From the NCBI RefSeq assembly GCF_051967035.1, contig NZ_JBQCKK010000001.1, forward strand, positions 558,001-622,000: DNA of 64,000 nt, given 5' to 3'. Origin of the DNA: Brevibacillus sp051967035. GTDB lineage: Bacteria; Bacillota; Bacilli; Brevibacillales; Brevibacillaceae. The notes under the pieces are model-generated. The model worked only from the letters and a program-made list of their open reading frames with translations. It made no database searches and had not been told where the DNA came from. Of this stretch, positions 8,084 to 16,325 are shown piece after piece. The position numbers and the translations under genes are program-made. How positions within the stretch are numbered: position 1 is the first letter of the stretch; each line of letters begins with the position of its first letter.

Positions 8084-8537
8084 TGGCCCGGGCAAGTCGA
8101 ACCGGAACTCGAACTAGCTGAGATCAATATATATGGGGGGGGGAAGAAAGAATCAGGAGGCTCCCTTTATTGTTCTGCGGATCCCAGTTGGCAAAAGGCC
8201 TGTTCCCCCTTCCTGGCGGCTGCGGTCGCGCTTGTGATTCGATGGCGATACACCAACAGCTTTTCCTGGGAAAGCGCAGGAAGTGACAGGCTGCTACAAA
8301 GTCCGCTTTTCAAGCGTTTGAACCGACACGTGCGCGCGAAAGCACACGAAGAGCCTCGGAGAGTGTCAGGTGGCTATGTTCCTGCTACTAAATGTGATAT
8401 GATAGGACTACCCCGGATTTTCCCATCCGCGAAAAAATGGTTGAATGCAACACGGGTATTCGTCGGAAAATGCGGAGAACTCTTACAGGCTTAGCATCAT
8501 ATTTTGTAGTACGACTGGATGGCGAGGAGGGACAGTC
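8084..8537 (+). other. Non-coding region upstream of the MecA paralogue
   Basis: About 450 bp without a convincing gene on either strand. It contains a run of nine G (8135-8143) after a TATATAT stretch, and a TG-A-TATGAT extended -10-like element (8398-8403) without a clear -35, which may belong to the promoter of the downstream gene. The transcribed leader would be about 130 nt; I see no recognisable riboswitch in it. Confidence 0.45.
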
Positions 8538-9137
8538 ATGCGTGTTGAACGCCTTGGTCAAGACAAAATACGAATCTTTTTAACGTTTGACGACCTAACA
8601 GAGCGCGGGATAGAAAAAGAAGACATGTGGCGTGACATTCCAAAAGTTCATGAACTGTTCAACGACATGATGGAACAGGCTTATCACGAATTGGGATTTG
8701 AAGTGTCAGGGCCTGTTGCCGTTGAAGTGTTCGCCTTGCCAGCTCAGGGAATGGTCGTGATCGTAACTCGCGGCAAAACAGGCTCAAAGGACGGAAAAGA
8801 AGAGGAATTCGAGGACGAGGAAGTGTACGAATTAGAAGTCACTTTAGAGGAAAGCGATCTGATTATTTACGCCTTCCGTGACTTTGAGCATATGGTTGAA
8901 GCTGCCCACCGTATCAATGCCATGCTGACCAATGGAGGGGCGGCCTACTTCTACCAGGGGAAATACCACCTGGTGCTGGAAGAGGTGGAATTGGATCAGG
9001 AGCGATACCACAAGTTGATTGCGATCCTCTCTGAGTACGGGGAAGCGACGCCGACAACGATTTATGTCCTGGAAGAATACGGTAAGGTTGTCGTTGCCGA
9101 CGATGCTGTCAAGGAAATATGCAGACATTTCACGTAA
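8538..9137 (+). CDS. MecA-family adaptor protein (MecA/YpbH)
   Basis: A 199-residue adaptor of the ClpC protease. In B. subtilis MecA and YpbH present ComK, ComS and other substrates to ClpCP and promote ClpC hexamer assembly. The protein has the family layout: an N-terminal substrate-binding domain (MRVERLGQDKIRIFLTFDDL), an acidic linker (EEEFEDEEVYELE, about residues 85-98) and a C-terminal ClpC-binding domain. It lies beside gudB, where B. subtilis carries ypbH rather than mecA, so YpbH is the better synteny match. ATG at 8538 with GAGGAGG 7 nt upstream. Which paralogue it is cannot be settled from this window. Confidence 0.9.
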   Translation: MRVERLGQDKIRIFLTFDDLTERGIEKEDMWRDIPKVHELFNDMMEQAYHELGFEVSGPVAVEVFALPAQGMVVIVTRGKTGSKDGKEEEFEDEEVYELEVTLEESDLIIYAFRDFEHMVEAAHRINAMLTNGGAAYFYQGKYHLVLEEVELDQERYHKLIAILSEYGEATPTTIYVLEEYGKVVVADDAVKEICRHFT

Positions 9138-9167
9138 GCAACGGAGGAAATGCCTGGGAGAATAAAC

Positions 9168-9196
9168 AGCACCTAGTCCATCAACTAGGTGCTTTT
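9168..9196 (+). terminator. Terminator after the MecA paralogue
   Basis: Perfect 9-bp stem AGCACCTAG (9168-9176) and CTAGGTGCT (9185-9193) with an 8-nt loop and a short T tail. It sits between convergent genes. Confidence 0.75.
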
Positions 9197-9207
9197 GCTT
9201 GCCATCG

Positions 9208-9948
9208 TCAGAGCCCGGTGAAAAAGTCGGCTTCCTTGCCGGAGATCGTGTAGCCAGGAAGGCTGTGCCAGGCCAGGATGTAGTGATTGTTCGGCGGAAC
9301 CGATTCAAAGCCGCCGGAGGTAACGCCAGGGAACACGCGCTCTACTGACAGGTGCTGCGTCCTGTGCGCTCGCAGGGCAGCAGCTACTTGCTGCTTGTAC
9401 GCTGGCCCGTCAATGATGGTGGTAATGGTTTCGATCGGATCGGAATACGGAGGCTGTATCGCCCCGAATGGGCCATCGGAAGCGCGGGTTGCATAGTACA
9501 GCTTGCGCACGCTCGTCGTGGCGTCCAAAGACTGGACAGCCTGGGTCGTTGCCAGTGAAATCGCCTGGTGATCCGGATGTCCGGAAATGCCGTGGGGGGC
9601 AAAGGTGACGAGCACGGCAGGCTCCACTGTTGCGATCGCCTGCTGGATGCGGTCGGCCAGCTCCTGGACGGGCACTGTGTTCAACAGCTTATCCTCGTAG
9701 TCCCAAATGTCCACGCTTGCCAGTCCGAGAATGGCTGCCGCTTCTCTCAGTTCCTGCTCGCGATAGGCGGGCAGCTGTTCGGCGGTGCAGAGCGGCGGGT
9801 CTCCTGCTTTGCCGGCCTGGCCTCTGGTTGCGCAAAGCAAATGGCATTCTGCCTTGTTTTCCTGGGTGTATTTGGAAATTGTGATGCCGGACGCGAAGGT
9901 TTCGTCGTCTGGATGTGCGAACACGAACAAAATCTTATTCTTTTTCAT
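9208..9948 (-). CDS. PIG-L family deacetylase, probably bacillithiol biosynthesis deacetylase BshB2
   Basis: A 246-residue zinc-dependent GlcNAc deacetylase of the LmbE/PIG-L family. The metal site is AHPDDE (H12, D14, D15) together with HPDH (H124, D126, H127), and the sequence starts straight at the beta strand, KKNKILFVFAHPDDE. In Bacillales the family members BshB1 and BshB2 remove the acetyl group from GlcNAc-malate during bacillithiol synthesis. The length and overall sequence look more like BshB2 (YojG), but other substrates are possible. Start at 9948 with GGAGG 7 nt upstream. It is monocistronic, convergent with the MecA paralogue and divergent from gudB. Confidence 0.82.
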   Translation of the reverse strand: MKKNKILFVFAHPDDETFASGITISKYTQENKAECHLLCATRGQAGKAGDPPLCTAEQLPAYREQELREAAAILGLASVDIWDYEDKLLNTVPVQELADRIQQAIATVEPAVLVTFAPHGISGHPDHQAISLATTQAVQSLDATTSVRKLYYATRASDGPFGAIQPPYSDPIETITTIIDGPAYKQQVAAALRAHRTQHLSVERVFPGVTSGGFESVPPNNHYILAWHSLPGYTISGKEADFFTGL

Positions 9949-10262
9949 AAAAACGCCTCCGTGTATAAACTTCCAGAACCACTGTTTCCATTATGCCATA
10001 CATTCCTTTGTTCCGTAATGAAAGAATGCGCTTTGGGAACACTACCACAACCAAGGAATGTACGGTTCGATCGGCGCGAAGCCGCATCCGCGCCATTCGC
10101 TCCCTTTTTCAATTGGCGGGTCAAACGTTGTATTTCTATGCAAATGAGCAAGAGCAGACGTTTTCGAAATGGGAAAAAAACTTTTTTTCGCTTCTCATAC
10201 CTGATACAAGCGTGTATACTAAAGGCTGGCATTGACCGATAACATTTTTGAGGTGGTAAGTA
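9949..10262. other. Divergent intergenic region between the deacetylase and gudB
   Basis: 314 bp holding the gudB promoter near its right end. No small gene with a ribosome binding site was found, and no inverted repeat stands out as an operator. Confidence 0.5.
10192..10220 (+). promoter_or_regulatory. Candidate sigma-A promoter of gudB
   Basis: TTCTCA (10192-10197) and TATACT (10215-10220) with a 17-bp spacer, about 43 bp before the start codon. The -35 element is only a moderate match. Confidence 0.5.
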
Positions 10263-11552
10263 ATGGGTAATCAAGACGTGGTAACCGAAAGCACCGAAGG
10301 GAAAGAAAAGCAAGAACCAATGAACTTGCTGCATTCGACTCAAACGGTGATCAAGGAAGCACTGGATAAACTAGGTTACCAAGAATCGATGTTTGAACTC
10401 TTGAAGGAGCCGCTGCGCGTTTTGACCGTACGCATTCCGGTTCGCATGGATAACGGCGAAGTAAAGGTGTTTACGGGCTATCGTGCACAGCACAACGATG
10501 CGGTTGGTCCGACCAAGGGAGGCATTCGTTTCCACCCGGAAGTTACTGAGGATGAAGTGAAAGCACTTTCTATTTGGATGAGCCTCAAAGCCGGTATCGT
10601 CGACCTGCCTTATGGTGGCGGGAAGGGCGGTATCATTTGCGACCCGCGTGAAATGTCCTTCCGTGAACTGGAAAGACTGAGCCGCGGTTACGTTCGCGCA
10701 ATCAGCCAGCTTGTGGGTCCAACGAAAGACATTCCGGCGCCGGACGTCTTTACCAACTCGCAAATCATGGCATGGATGATGGACGAATATAGCCGTATCC
10801 GAGAATTTGACTCGCCTGGCTTCATTACCGGTAAACCGATTACACTCGGTGGTTCGCATGGACGCGAAACAGCAACAGCCAAAGGGGTTACGATTTGCAT
10901 TCGCGAAGCAGCGAAACGCCGCAACATTGATGTAAAAGGCGCACGCGTTGTCGTGCAAGGCTTCGGAAACGCAGGCAGCTACCTGGCGAAATTCATGCAC
11001 GATGCAGGAGCAAAAGTGGTAGGGATTTCCGATGCTTACGGCGCTCTGTACGATCCGAACGGTCTGGACATCGACTACTTGCTTGATCGTCGCGACTCCT
11101 TCGGTACCGTTACGAAGCTGTTTACCAACACCATTACCAACAAAGAACTGCTTGAGCTGGAGTGCGACATTCTCGTTCCGGCAGCGATCGAAAACCAAAT
11201 CACTGCTGCAAACGCTCACAATATCAAGGCAAAAATCGTCGTAGAAGCGGCTAACGGCCCAACTACGCTCGAAGCGACCAAGATTCTGACAGAACGCGGC
11301 ATCCTGCTCGTACCGGATGTACTGGCAAGTGCCGGTGGCGTAACCGTTTCCTACTTCGAATGGGTACAAAACAACCAGGGCTACTACTGGAGTGAAGAAG
11401 AAGTAGAAGAGAAACTGGAAAAAGTCATGGTTCGCTCGTTTGAAAATGTGTACTCCCTGTCCCAGACACGCCGTGTCGACATGCGTCTCGCCGCTTACAT
11501 GGTCGGTGTACGCAAAATGGCAGAAGCGTCTCGCTTCCGCGGCTGGGTGTAA
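10263..11552 (+). CDS. gudB: NAD-dependent glutamate dehydrogenase (GudB/RocG type)
   Basis: A 429-residue catabolic glutamate dehydrogenase, converting glutamate to 2-oxoglutarate and ammonia. The substrate pocket GPTKGGIRFHP, the catalytic region SLKAGIVDLPYGGGKGG (about residues 107-123) and the nucleotide-binding VVQGFGNAGS are intact. Residues 99-101 are a single VKA. The cryptic allele of laboratory B. subtilis 168 carries a 9-bp repeat here, so this is the active form. ATG at 10263 with GAGGTGG upstream. The gene is monocistronic with a strong terminator and faces an asparaginase gene, so amino acid nitrogen catabolism is grouped here. Confidence 0.95.
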   Translation: MGNQDVVTESTEGKEKQEPMNLLHSTQTVIKEALDKLGYQESMFELLKEPLRVLTVRIPVRMDNGEVKVFTGYRAQHNDAVGPTKGGIRFHPEVTEDEVKALSIWMSLKAGIVDLPYGGGKGGIICDPREMSFRELERLSRGYVRAISQLVGPTKDIPAPDVFTNSQIMAWMMDEYSRIREFDSPGFITGKPITLGGSHGRETATAKGVTICIREAAKRRNIDVKGARVVVQGFGNAGSYLAKFMHDAGAKVVGISDAYGALYDPNGLDIDYLLDRRDSFGTVTKLFTNTITNKELLELECDILVPAAIENQITAANAHNIKAKIVVEAANGPTTLEATKILTERGILLVPDVLASAGGVTVSYFEWVQNNQGYYWSEEEVEEKLEKVMVRSFENVYSLSQTRRVDMRLAAYMVGVRKMAEASRFRGWV

Positions 11553-11566
11553 GAAGAGAATACCAG

Positions 11567-11596
11567 GCTTCGCCACTGATGTGGCGAAGCTTTTTG
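11567..11596 (+). terminator. gudB terminator
   Basis: 10-bp perfect stem GCTTCGCCAC (11567-11576) and GTGGCGAAGC (11581-11590), 4-nt loop, then TTTTTGTTTTT. Confidence 0.9.
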
Positions 11597-11618
11597 TTTT
11601 TGCGGGGCCAATAGAAGA

Positions 11619-11668
11619 GCGGACAAACCCTCCAGGAACGAGCGAGAAGGGGTTGTCCGCTTTTTTTT
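11619..11668 (+). terminator. Second hairpin between gudB and asparaginase
   Basis: GCGGACAAACCC (11619-11630) pairs with GGGGTTGTCCGC (11649-11660), then eight T on the plus strand (11661-11668). The T run touches the stop codon of the minus-strand asparaginase gene. It reads best as a backup terminator for gudB; the stem may also stop transcripts from the opposite gene. Confidence 0.65.
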
Positions 11669-12638
11669 ATTGATCGAACAGCTTTTGCAGTTCCTGGAAG
11701 TCGCGTGTCTTTTGCAGGGCAACGATCAGCTTGATTCGCGCTTTTTGCCCGTTGAGTCCGTTGGAGAAGATGATGCCCATTTCCTTCAGCTTACGGCCTC
11801 CGCCTTCGTAGTCGTATACGTCCTGTACTTGTCCGTTGAAGCAGCGGGACACAAGCACGATCGGGATTCCCCGATCCAGGAGCTGCTGCAGGGTCGGGAT
11901 AATGGCAGGCGGCAAATTGCCGAGGCCGAATGCCTCAATCACGAGGCCGTCAATCGGCTGTTCGAGCAGAAACTGTAGCCAGGACGGGTCCATGCCAGCG
12001 ACCGCTTTAATCAGCGGCACATTTGCGTCCGCATGGGAGATCGTGTAATGCTCCCGCACCAGAGGCGCATGGTGATACTGCACGCTTTTTTTGGCGATGG
12101 TGCCGATTGGGCCGTATTGCGGCGATTGGAAAGTGGCGACATTGCTCGTGTGGGTTTTGGTGACATGGCAGGCCGCGTGAATTTCATCGTTGAACACGAC
12201 GAGCACGCCTTTGTTCAGGCTGCCCGGATCGGCGGCTGTGCGCACGGAAGAAATCAGGTTGACCGGACCGTCCGCGCCCAGCTCGTTGCTGCTGCGCATT
12301 GCGCCAGTCACGACGATCGGTACGTCCACAGACAGCGTCAGATCGAGAAAATACGCCGTCTCTTCCAGTGTATCGGTTCCGTGCGTAATGACCACACCGT
12401 CATAACGCTCCTGCCGAAACGCTTCTTCGATTTGCAGGCGCAGATCATTCATGATCGTGGGCGTGATGTGAGGGCTTGGCAGATTTAGCACGTTTTTCAT
12501 GGTGACGTCCGCGTAACGCTCTAAAAAAGGAAGAATTTTGTTCACAGCTTGATCATCCAGCGGTTTTACGCCTTCTGTGTCATCTACAGACATGGCGATC
12601 GTGCCACCGGTATTGACTACCAGTATTTTTTTTGTCAT
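11667..12638 (-). CDS. ansA: Asparaginase, type I-like
   Basis: A 323-residue L-asparaginase hydrolysing asparagine to aspartate and ammonia. Both catalytic threonine motifs are present: VNTGGTIAM near the N-terminus and THGTDTLEETAYF (about residues 84-96). The C-terminal domain is complete. There is no signal peptide, so it should be cytoplasmic. The ATG at 12638 was chosen for the AGGAGAGAG before it; an upstream in-frame start lacks a ribosome binding site. It is divergent from prsW and convergent with gudB. Confidence 0.92.
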   Translation of the reverse strand: MTKKILVVNTGGTIAMSVDDTEGVKPLDDQAVNKILPFLERYADVTMKNVLNLPSPHITPTIMNDLRLQIEEAFRQERYDGVVITHGTDTLEETAYFLDLTLSVDVPIVVTGAMRSSNELGADGPVNLISSVRTAADPGSLNKGVLVVFNDEIHAACHVTKTHTSNVATFQSPQYGPIGTIAKKSVQYHHAPLVREHYTISHADANVPLIKAVAGMDPSWLQFLLEQPIDGLVIEAFGLGNLPPAIIPTLQQLLDRGIPIVLVSRCFNGQVQDVYDYEGGGRKLKEMGIIFSNGLNGQKARIKLIVALQKTRDFQELQKLFDQ

Positions 12639-12720
12639 GATCTCTCTCCTGTAGCGGGTTTTCAATCAACCACTATTCATGGTACGATGAATATCAGCCT
12701 TGTGTAAAGGAGCAATACTA

Positions 12721-13398
12721 ATGATGCTTGCAATGATCGGCGCGGCAATAGCCCCCGGTATCGCCATCATGAGTTATTTTTACCTGCGCGACAGTCTCGA
12801 ACCGGAACCGATTTCCATGGTGATCCGGTCGTTTATCTTTGGGATGCTGCTGGTGATTCCGATTATGGTGCTCCAGTACATCATGCAGACAGAATGGAAC
12901 TGGCGGAGCGGAGTTGTCGCGGAAATCATCCAGTCCGCTGTGGTAGAAGAGTTTTTCAAATGGATGGTCATTTTCTTCACGGCCTACAAGCACGTGGAGT
13001 TCGATGAGCCTTACGATGGAATTGTGTATGCAGTTGCCGTGTCGCTCGGGTTTGCCACGTTGGAAAACCTGTTTTATTTGATTATCAACGGGCTGAACAT
13101 TGCCTTTTGGCGTGCCCTGTTGCCCGTCTCCAGCCACGCGCTGTTCGCTGTCTGGATGGGCTATTATTTGGGACGAGCAAAGTTCTCGCAAAAGAAAGAG
13201 CAGGAGCGGGCGTTTCTCTGGCTGTCCATCACGCTGCCGATCGGGTTGCACGCGCTCTACAACGCCATTTTTCTCTCCATTCAAAACTGGCTCGTGGTCA
13301 TTGTGCCGTTCATGCTTGTGCTCTGGTGGCAAGGCTTGAAAAAGGTGCAGCGCGCTCATGATTACGGTTCTAAAAATCTCTATTCGCGTCCACAATAG
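12721..13398 (+). CDS. prsW: PrsW-family intramembrane metalloprotease
   Basis: A 225-residue polytopic protein. In B. subtilis PrsW makes the first cut in the anti-sigma factor RsiW in response to cell-envelope stress, releasing sigma-W. The family motifs are visible: VVEEFFKW, GFATLENLFYL, SSHALFAVWMG and LPIGLHALYN, which supply the Glu and His residues of the active site within hydrophobic helices. ATG at 12721, 7 nt after AAAGGAG; the next codon is also ATG. Location matches B. subtilis, where prsW precedes sleB-ypeB. An ECF sigma/anti-sigma pair is encoded 41 kb downstream, but no link can be shown. Confidence 0.9.
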   Translation: MMLAMIGAAIAPGIAIMSYFYLRDSLEPEPISMVIRSFIFGMLLVIPIMVLQYIMQTEWNWRSGVVAEIIQSAVVEEFFKWMVIFFTAYKHVEFDEPYDGIVYAVAVSLGFATLENLFYLIINGLNIAFWRALLPVSSHALFAVWMGYYLGRAKFSQKKEQERAFLWLSITLPIGLHALYNAIFLSIQNWLVVIVPFMLVLWWQGLKKVQRAHDYGSKNLYSRPQ

Positions 13399-13419
13399 AC
13401 GATAAGGAGGAGACGAGAC

Positions 13420-13578
13420 GTGCTGAAATCCGAACGAGCAAAAGTGACCATCCAATGCAATGTATGTGGAGAAAAATTTACCCTCCGCGGGCGCCGGGAA
13501 CCGGGCGGCCAAGTGGAAACGGGATTCAAGCAATGCTTGTGCGACAACGACCGGCATTTTCGCATTGACGAATCGTAA
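13420..13578 (+). CDS. 52-residue Cys-pair protein, possible zinc ribbon
   Basis: A short gene starting with GTG at 13420, 9 nt after AAGGAGG, ending TAA at 13578 and followed by a strong terminator. The product has CNVC at residues 13-16 and a second pair CLC at residues 39-41, a spacing that could bind one zinc ion, within a basic, His-containing sequence. I do not recognise a family. It lies just after prsW, in the position occupied by sleB in B. subtilis, and before ypeB. The ribosome binding site, terminator and paired cysteines support a real gene. A nucleic-acid or metal-binding role is only a guess. Confidence 0.65.
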   Translation: MLKSERAKVTIQCNVCGEKFTLRGRREPGGQVETGFKQCLCDNDRHFRIDES

Positions 13579-13601
13579 ACGAGGAAAAAGTAAGCTGTAC
13601 G

Positions 13602-13634
13602 AAAAGACCGATGCCAAGCCGCATCGGTCTTTTT
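13602..13634 (+). terminator. Terminator after the small Cys-pair gene
   Basis: 13-bp perfect stem AAAAGACCGATGC (13602-13614) and GCATCGGTCTTTT (13621-13633) with a 6-nt loop. Confidence 0.9.
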
Positions 13635-13832
13635 GTGCTGGAAGCCTTTGGAGCTTGCGCCTTCTGGCGGATTTGCATGCATAATCCATTCTTTCTCCAC
13701 TAACACTATGCAAAGATTTCAATTCATGGCCAAGGAGGCCGCATCGGGAGCAGGCCGCAGGTCAAACAAGTCGGGAAGCGCAGCTTTTGCAGGGAACGGC
13801 TGTTTACTAAAGAAGAGAAGGAGTGGCAAGGG

Positions 13833-15194
13833 ATGGTATACGGAGCAACGGCACGTATCTTGTTTCCCGTAGCCCTGGTGGCCTTGATAGGCGCGGGGAT
13901 GTGGGGATATCAGGAGCACAACGAAAAAAACTCGGTTTTAATTAAGGCAGAGAACTCGTATCAACGGGCTTTTCACGATCTGACCTATCACATAGACAAA
14001 TTGCATGACGAGCTGGGAAAATCACTGGTGGTCAACTCCCGGCGGCAAATGACGCCGACCTTGACCAATGTATGGCGGCTTGCCTATGCGGCGCAGGCAG
14101 AGGTGGGACAGCTTCCCTTGACCTTGATGCCGTTCAGCAATACGGAGGAGATGCTGTCCCGGGTCGCTGACTTTTCGTATCGGGTCGCCGTGCGCGATCT
14201 GGAGAAGGAGCCGCTCACCGACAAGGAGTACGACACGTTGAAAAGCTTGCACAAGCAGGCGAAGGATATTCAGGACCAGCTCCGCAACGTCCAGGCCAAC
14301 GTCATCGACAAACAGCTGCGCTGGATGGATGTGGAGACGGCGCTTGCTTCCGACGACAAAAAGTCGGACAACACGATTGTCGACGGCTTTCAGACGATCG
14401 AGAAAAAGGTGCAGGAGTTTCCGGATCTGGACTGGGGCGTCGGCATCCAGAGCCTGGACAAGAAAAAACAGCAGCGGATCAACGGGATCGACGGCAAGCC
14501 TGCCAGCCCGGAGGATGCGAAGAAAAGCGCACTCGAATTTTTGCGGCTGAACGCGCAGGACGCCAAGGTTGAAATCGAAGAAAACGGCAAGGGACAAACG
14601 TACTCGGCCTACAGTGTCCGCGTCACCCCGAACGGACAAAAGGATGCGATTAACCTCGATGTGACAAAGCGCGGCGGCAAGGTCGTCTGGATGATGAACG
14701 AACGCCAGATTGGGGAAGAACAGATCGACATGAAGCAGGCGCAGGAGCAGGGCGAGGAATTTTTGCGCAAGCATGGCTTTGAAAACATGGTCGTCTCCGA
14801 GATCGACAGCTACGACCGCAATGCCCTGTTTACGTTCGTGCCCGTCCAGGACGGCGTCCGTATTTATCCCGATTCGGTGACGATCGAGATTGCGCTGGAC
14901 AACGGGGAAGTAACGGCATTCAATTCTACCGAATACTTGTTTAACCATAAACAACGTCTCTTGTCCAAGCCGCGCCTGTCCAAAGAGGAAGCGCGCAAAA
15001 AGGTCAATCCGAGCGTGAAGGTCACGAGCGAACGGCTGGCGCTCATCGAGGGGAAAAACGACGGCAAGGAAGTGTTGACGTGGGAGCTGACAGGCAGCTT
15101 CGAAGGAAATTCGTACATGGTGTACATTAACGCGATCAATGGCGACGAGGAAGAAGTCGTGAAAATGGAGACGAGCGACGACCGGGGCAAGTAG
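13833..15194 (+). CDS. ypeB: Germination protein YpeB
   Basis: A 453-residue spore protein. In Bacillus YpeB and the cortex-lytic enzyme SleB stabilise each other in the dormant spore. An N-terminal hydrophobic anchor (ILFPVALVALIGAGMWGY, about residues 9-26) is followed by a helical domain (to about residue 210) and repeated PepSY-type domains in the C-terminal half, as in YpeB. ATG at 13833 with AAGGAG 9 nt upstream. Unlike B. subtilis there is no sleB directly upstream, so its partner must be encoded elsewhere or be absent. Only 254 bp of non-coding DNA, starting with a terminator, lies in front. Confidence 0.92.
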   Translation: MVYGATARILFPVALVALIGAGMWGYQEHNEKNSVLIKAENSYQRAFHDLTYHIDKLHDELGKSLVVNSRRQMTPTLTNVWRLAYAAQAEVGQLPLTLMPFSNTEEMLSRVADFSYRVAVRDLEKEPLTDKEYDTLKSLHKQAKDIQDQLRNVQANVIDKQLRWMDVETALASDDKKSDNTIVDGFQTIEKKVQEFPDLDWGVGIQSLDKKKQQRINGIDGKPASPEDAKKSALEFLRLNAQDAKVEIEENGKGQTYSAYSVRVTPNGQKDAINLDVTKRGGKVVWMMNERQIGEEQIDMKQAQEQGEEFLRKHGFENMVVSEIDSYDRNALFTFVPVQDGVRIYPDSVTIEIALDNGEVTAFNSTEYLFNHKQRLLSKPRLSKEEARKKVNPSVKVTSERLALIEGKNDGKEVLTWELTGSFEGNSYMVYINAINGDEEEVVKMETSDDRGK

Positions 15195-15217
15195 CGCTAG
15201 ACAGGCCAAAAGGCAAG

Positions 15218-15249
15218 GGGAAAGCTGGATTTGACGGCTTTCCCTATTT
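15218..15249 (+). terminator. Weak terminator after ypeB
   Basis: 8-bp stem GGGAAAGC (15218-15225) and GCTTTCCC (15237-15244) with a poor T tail. Confidence 0.45.
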
Positions 15250-15277
15250 GCTGATTGGGAAGAAAAGAGTATATAAT
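15248..15277 (+). promoter_or_regulatory. Candidate sigma-A promoter of ypfA
   Basis: TTGCTG (15248-15253) and a perfect TATAAT (15272-15277) with an 18-bp spacer, partly overlapping the tail of the ypeB hairpin. Confidence 0.55.
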
Positions 15278-15312
15278 GAGGGGTGAGAGGGAAAAGGAGG
15301 AACAGCTGCTAT

Positions 15313-15999
15313 ATGGTGCTTCCACGAGTAGGACAAAGCATACGACTTCACTTCACGGGTTCCTCTGAAGAAGAGCAGGACTTGGGCGTGTATAAAAGCC
15401 GCATCACCGACATGACCGAAGAACTGGCTTCCATCGAGCTGCCAACCAGCGAGAATACAGGGCGGACCGGCGTGTTTCGGCCCGGGACGAGCTGTCTGGT
15501 CTGGTATATCGGCGAAGACGGATCCCGCTATGAATTCCGGTCTTCCATCGTCAAGAGGGAGAGCGGACATCTTCCTGTCCTGCTGTTGCCATTGCCGAAA
15601 AAAGAAGAGATCGTGCGAACGCAACGGCGGAACTATTTGCGCATCGACGCCGCATTGGACATCGCGGTCAAGCATCAGGACCCCCTGCGACGCTATCATT
15701 TTTTGGCGAAAACCATGGACATCAGCGGTGGCGGCCTGTCTTTCAGCTGTGATGAGTCCTATCGTCTGCGCGAAAAAGACGTGCTGCAGGTCTGGATTGC
15801 CTTGCCAAGAAAAAACGGAAATGTCCAGCAGGCCTACGCCGAACTGGAGATCGTCAGGCAGAAGGCTCCGGCAGAGAAGGGCCTGCACCAGTGGATATCG
15901 GGCAAATTCACGAAAATCAGCGAACAGGATCGGGTAAAAGTGGTGAGGGCGTGTTACGAAAGACAGCTAGAGCTTCGCCAAAAAGGCGTCGAGGATTGA
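15313..15999 (+). CDS. ypfA: PilZ-domain c-di-GMP receptor YpfA (MotI-like)
   Basis: A 228-residue two-domain protein. The N-terminal YcgR-like domain (about residues 1-95) is followed by a PilZ domain whose binding signature is complete: RNYLR (R106 to R110) and DISGGG (D136-G141). B. subtilis YpfA (MotI/DgrA) binds cyclic di-GMP and then brakes the flagellar motor through MotA; the same role is expected here. The ATG at 15313 lies 12 nt after AAAGGAGG, longer than ideal. An in-frame GTG at 15283 lacks a site. It is followed by ypfB and cmk as in B. subtilis. Confidence 0.9.
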   Translation: MVLPRVGQSIRLHFTGSSEEEQDLGVYKSRITDMTEELASIELPTSENTGRTGVFRPGTSCLVWYIGEDGSRYEFRSSIVKRESGHLPVLLLPLPKKEEIVRTQRRNYLRIDAALDIAVKHQDPLRRYHFLAKTMDISGGGLSFSCDESYRLREKDVLQVWIALPRKNGNVQQAYAELEIVRQKAPAEKGLHQWISGKFTKISEQDRVKVVRACYERQLELRQKGVED

Positions 16000-16025
16000 C
16001 GCTTGACGAAAAGGAAGGGACCCCA

Positions 16026-16208
16026 ATGACCAGTCCGTACGACGAGCGTTTTCGCCGATTTTCCAGACGGGTAGAAAAAGTCATCATGATTGGAATTGCG
16101 GCTTGCGCCATCGCGCTGACAGCCGGGGAGATCCTGATCCAATACGTTCCCGCTCGCGTTTTTTTGATCGAGACAGAACGCTTGGAAGGCGTGTCAGATC
16201 AGCCCTAA
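16026..16208 (+). CDS. Small single-pass membrane protein (YpfB-like)
   Basis: A 60-residue protein: a charged N-terminus with several Arg (residues 8-15), one transmembrane segment (about 19-40) and a short C-terminal tail. ATG at 16026 with AAGGAAGGG upstream. Position between ypfA and cmk matches ypfB of B. subtilis, which also encodes a small membrane protein of unknown role. Sequence similarity cannot be judged reliably at this length, so the name rests on synteny. Confidence 0.75.
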   Translation: MTSPYDERFRRFSRRVEKVIMIGIAACAIALTAGEILIQYVPARVFLIETERLEGVSDQP

Positions 16209-16325
16209 ACGTTTGCGCATGGTTCCATCCTATGGTACTATTATAGCTAACAAAAGGAAACGGCCAGAATCGTTTTCGCTGACCGCACGCGGTCGCCACG
16301 TGTTTTTCTCCACACATGAATGGGA

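Noticed and set aside
7030..8127. 365-codon frame antisense to the TrxR-like gene
   Set aside because: Shadow in a GC-rich coding region; Arg/His-rich product, no ribosome binding site.
7523..8494. 323-codon frame running from the TrxR-like gene into the next intergenic region
   Set aside because: Most of it is a frame-shifted shadow of the TrxR-like gene, it crosses that gene's terminator, and the translated sequence is low-complexity and Arg/Ser/Trp-rich.
10371..11576. 401-codon frame antisense to gudB
   Set aside because: Shadow of a highly conserved enzyme gene; it starts inside the gudB terminator hairpin.
13633..13872. Short frame ending inside ypeB, considered as a sleB remnant
   Set aside because: It has no SleB-like sequence, no properly placed ribosome binding site, and is too short to support a pseudogene call.
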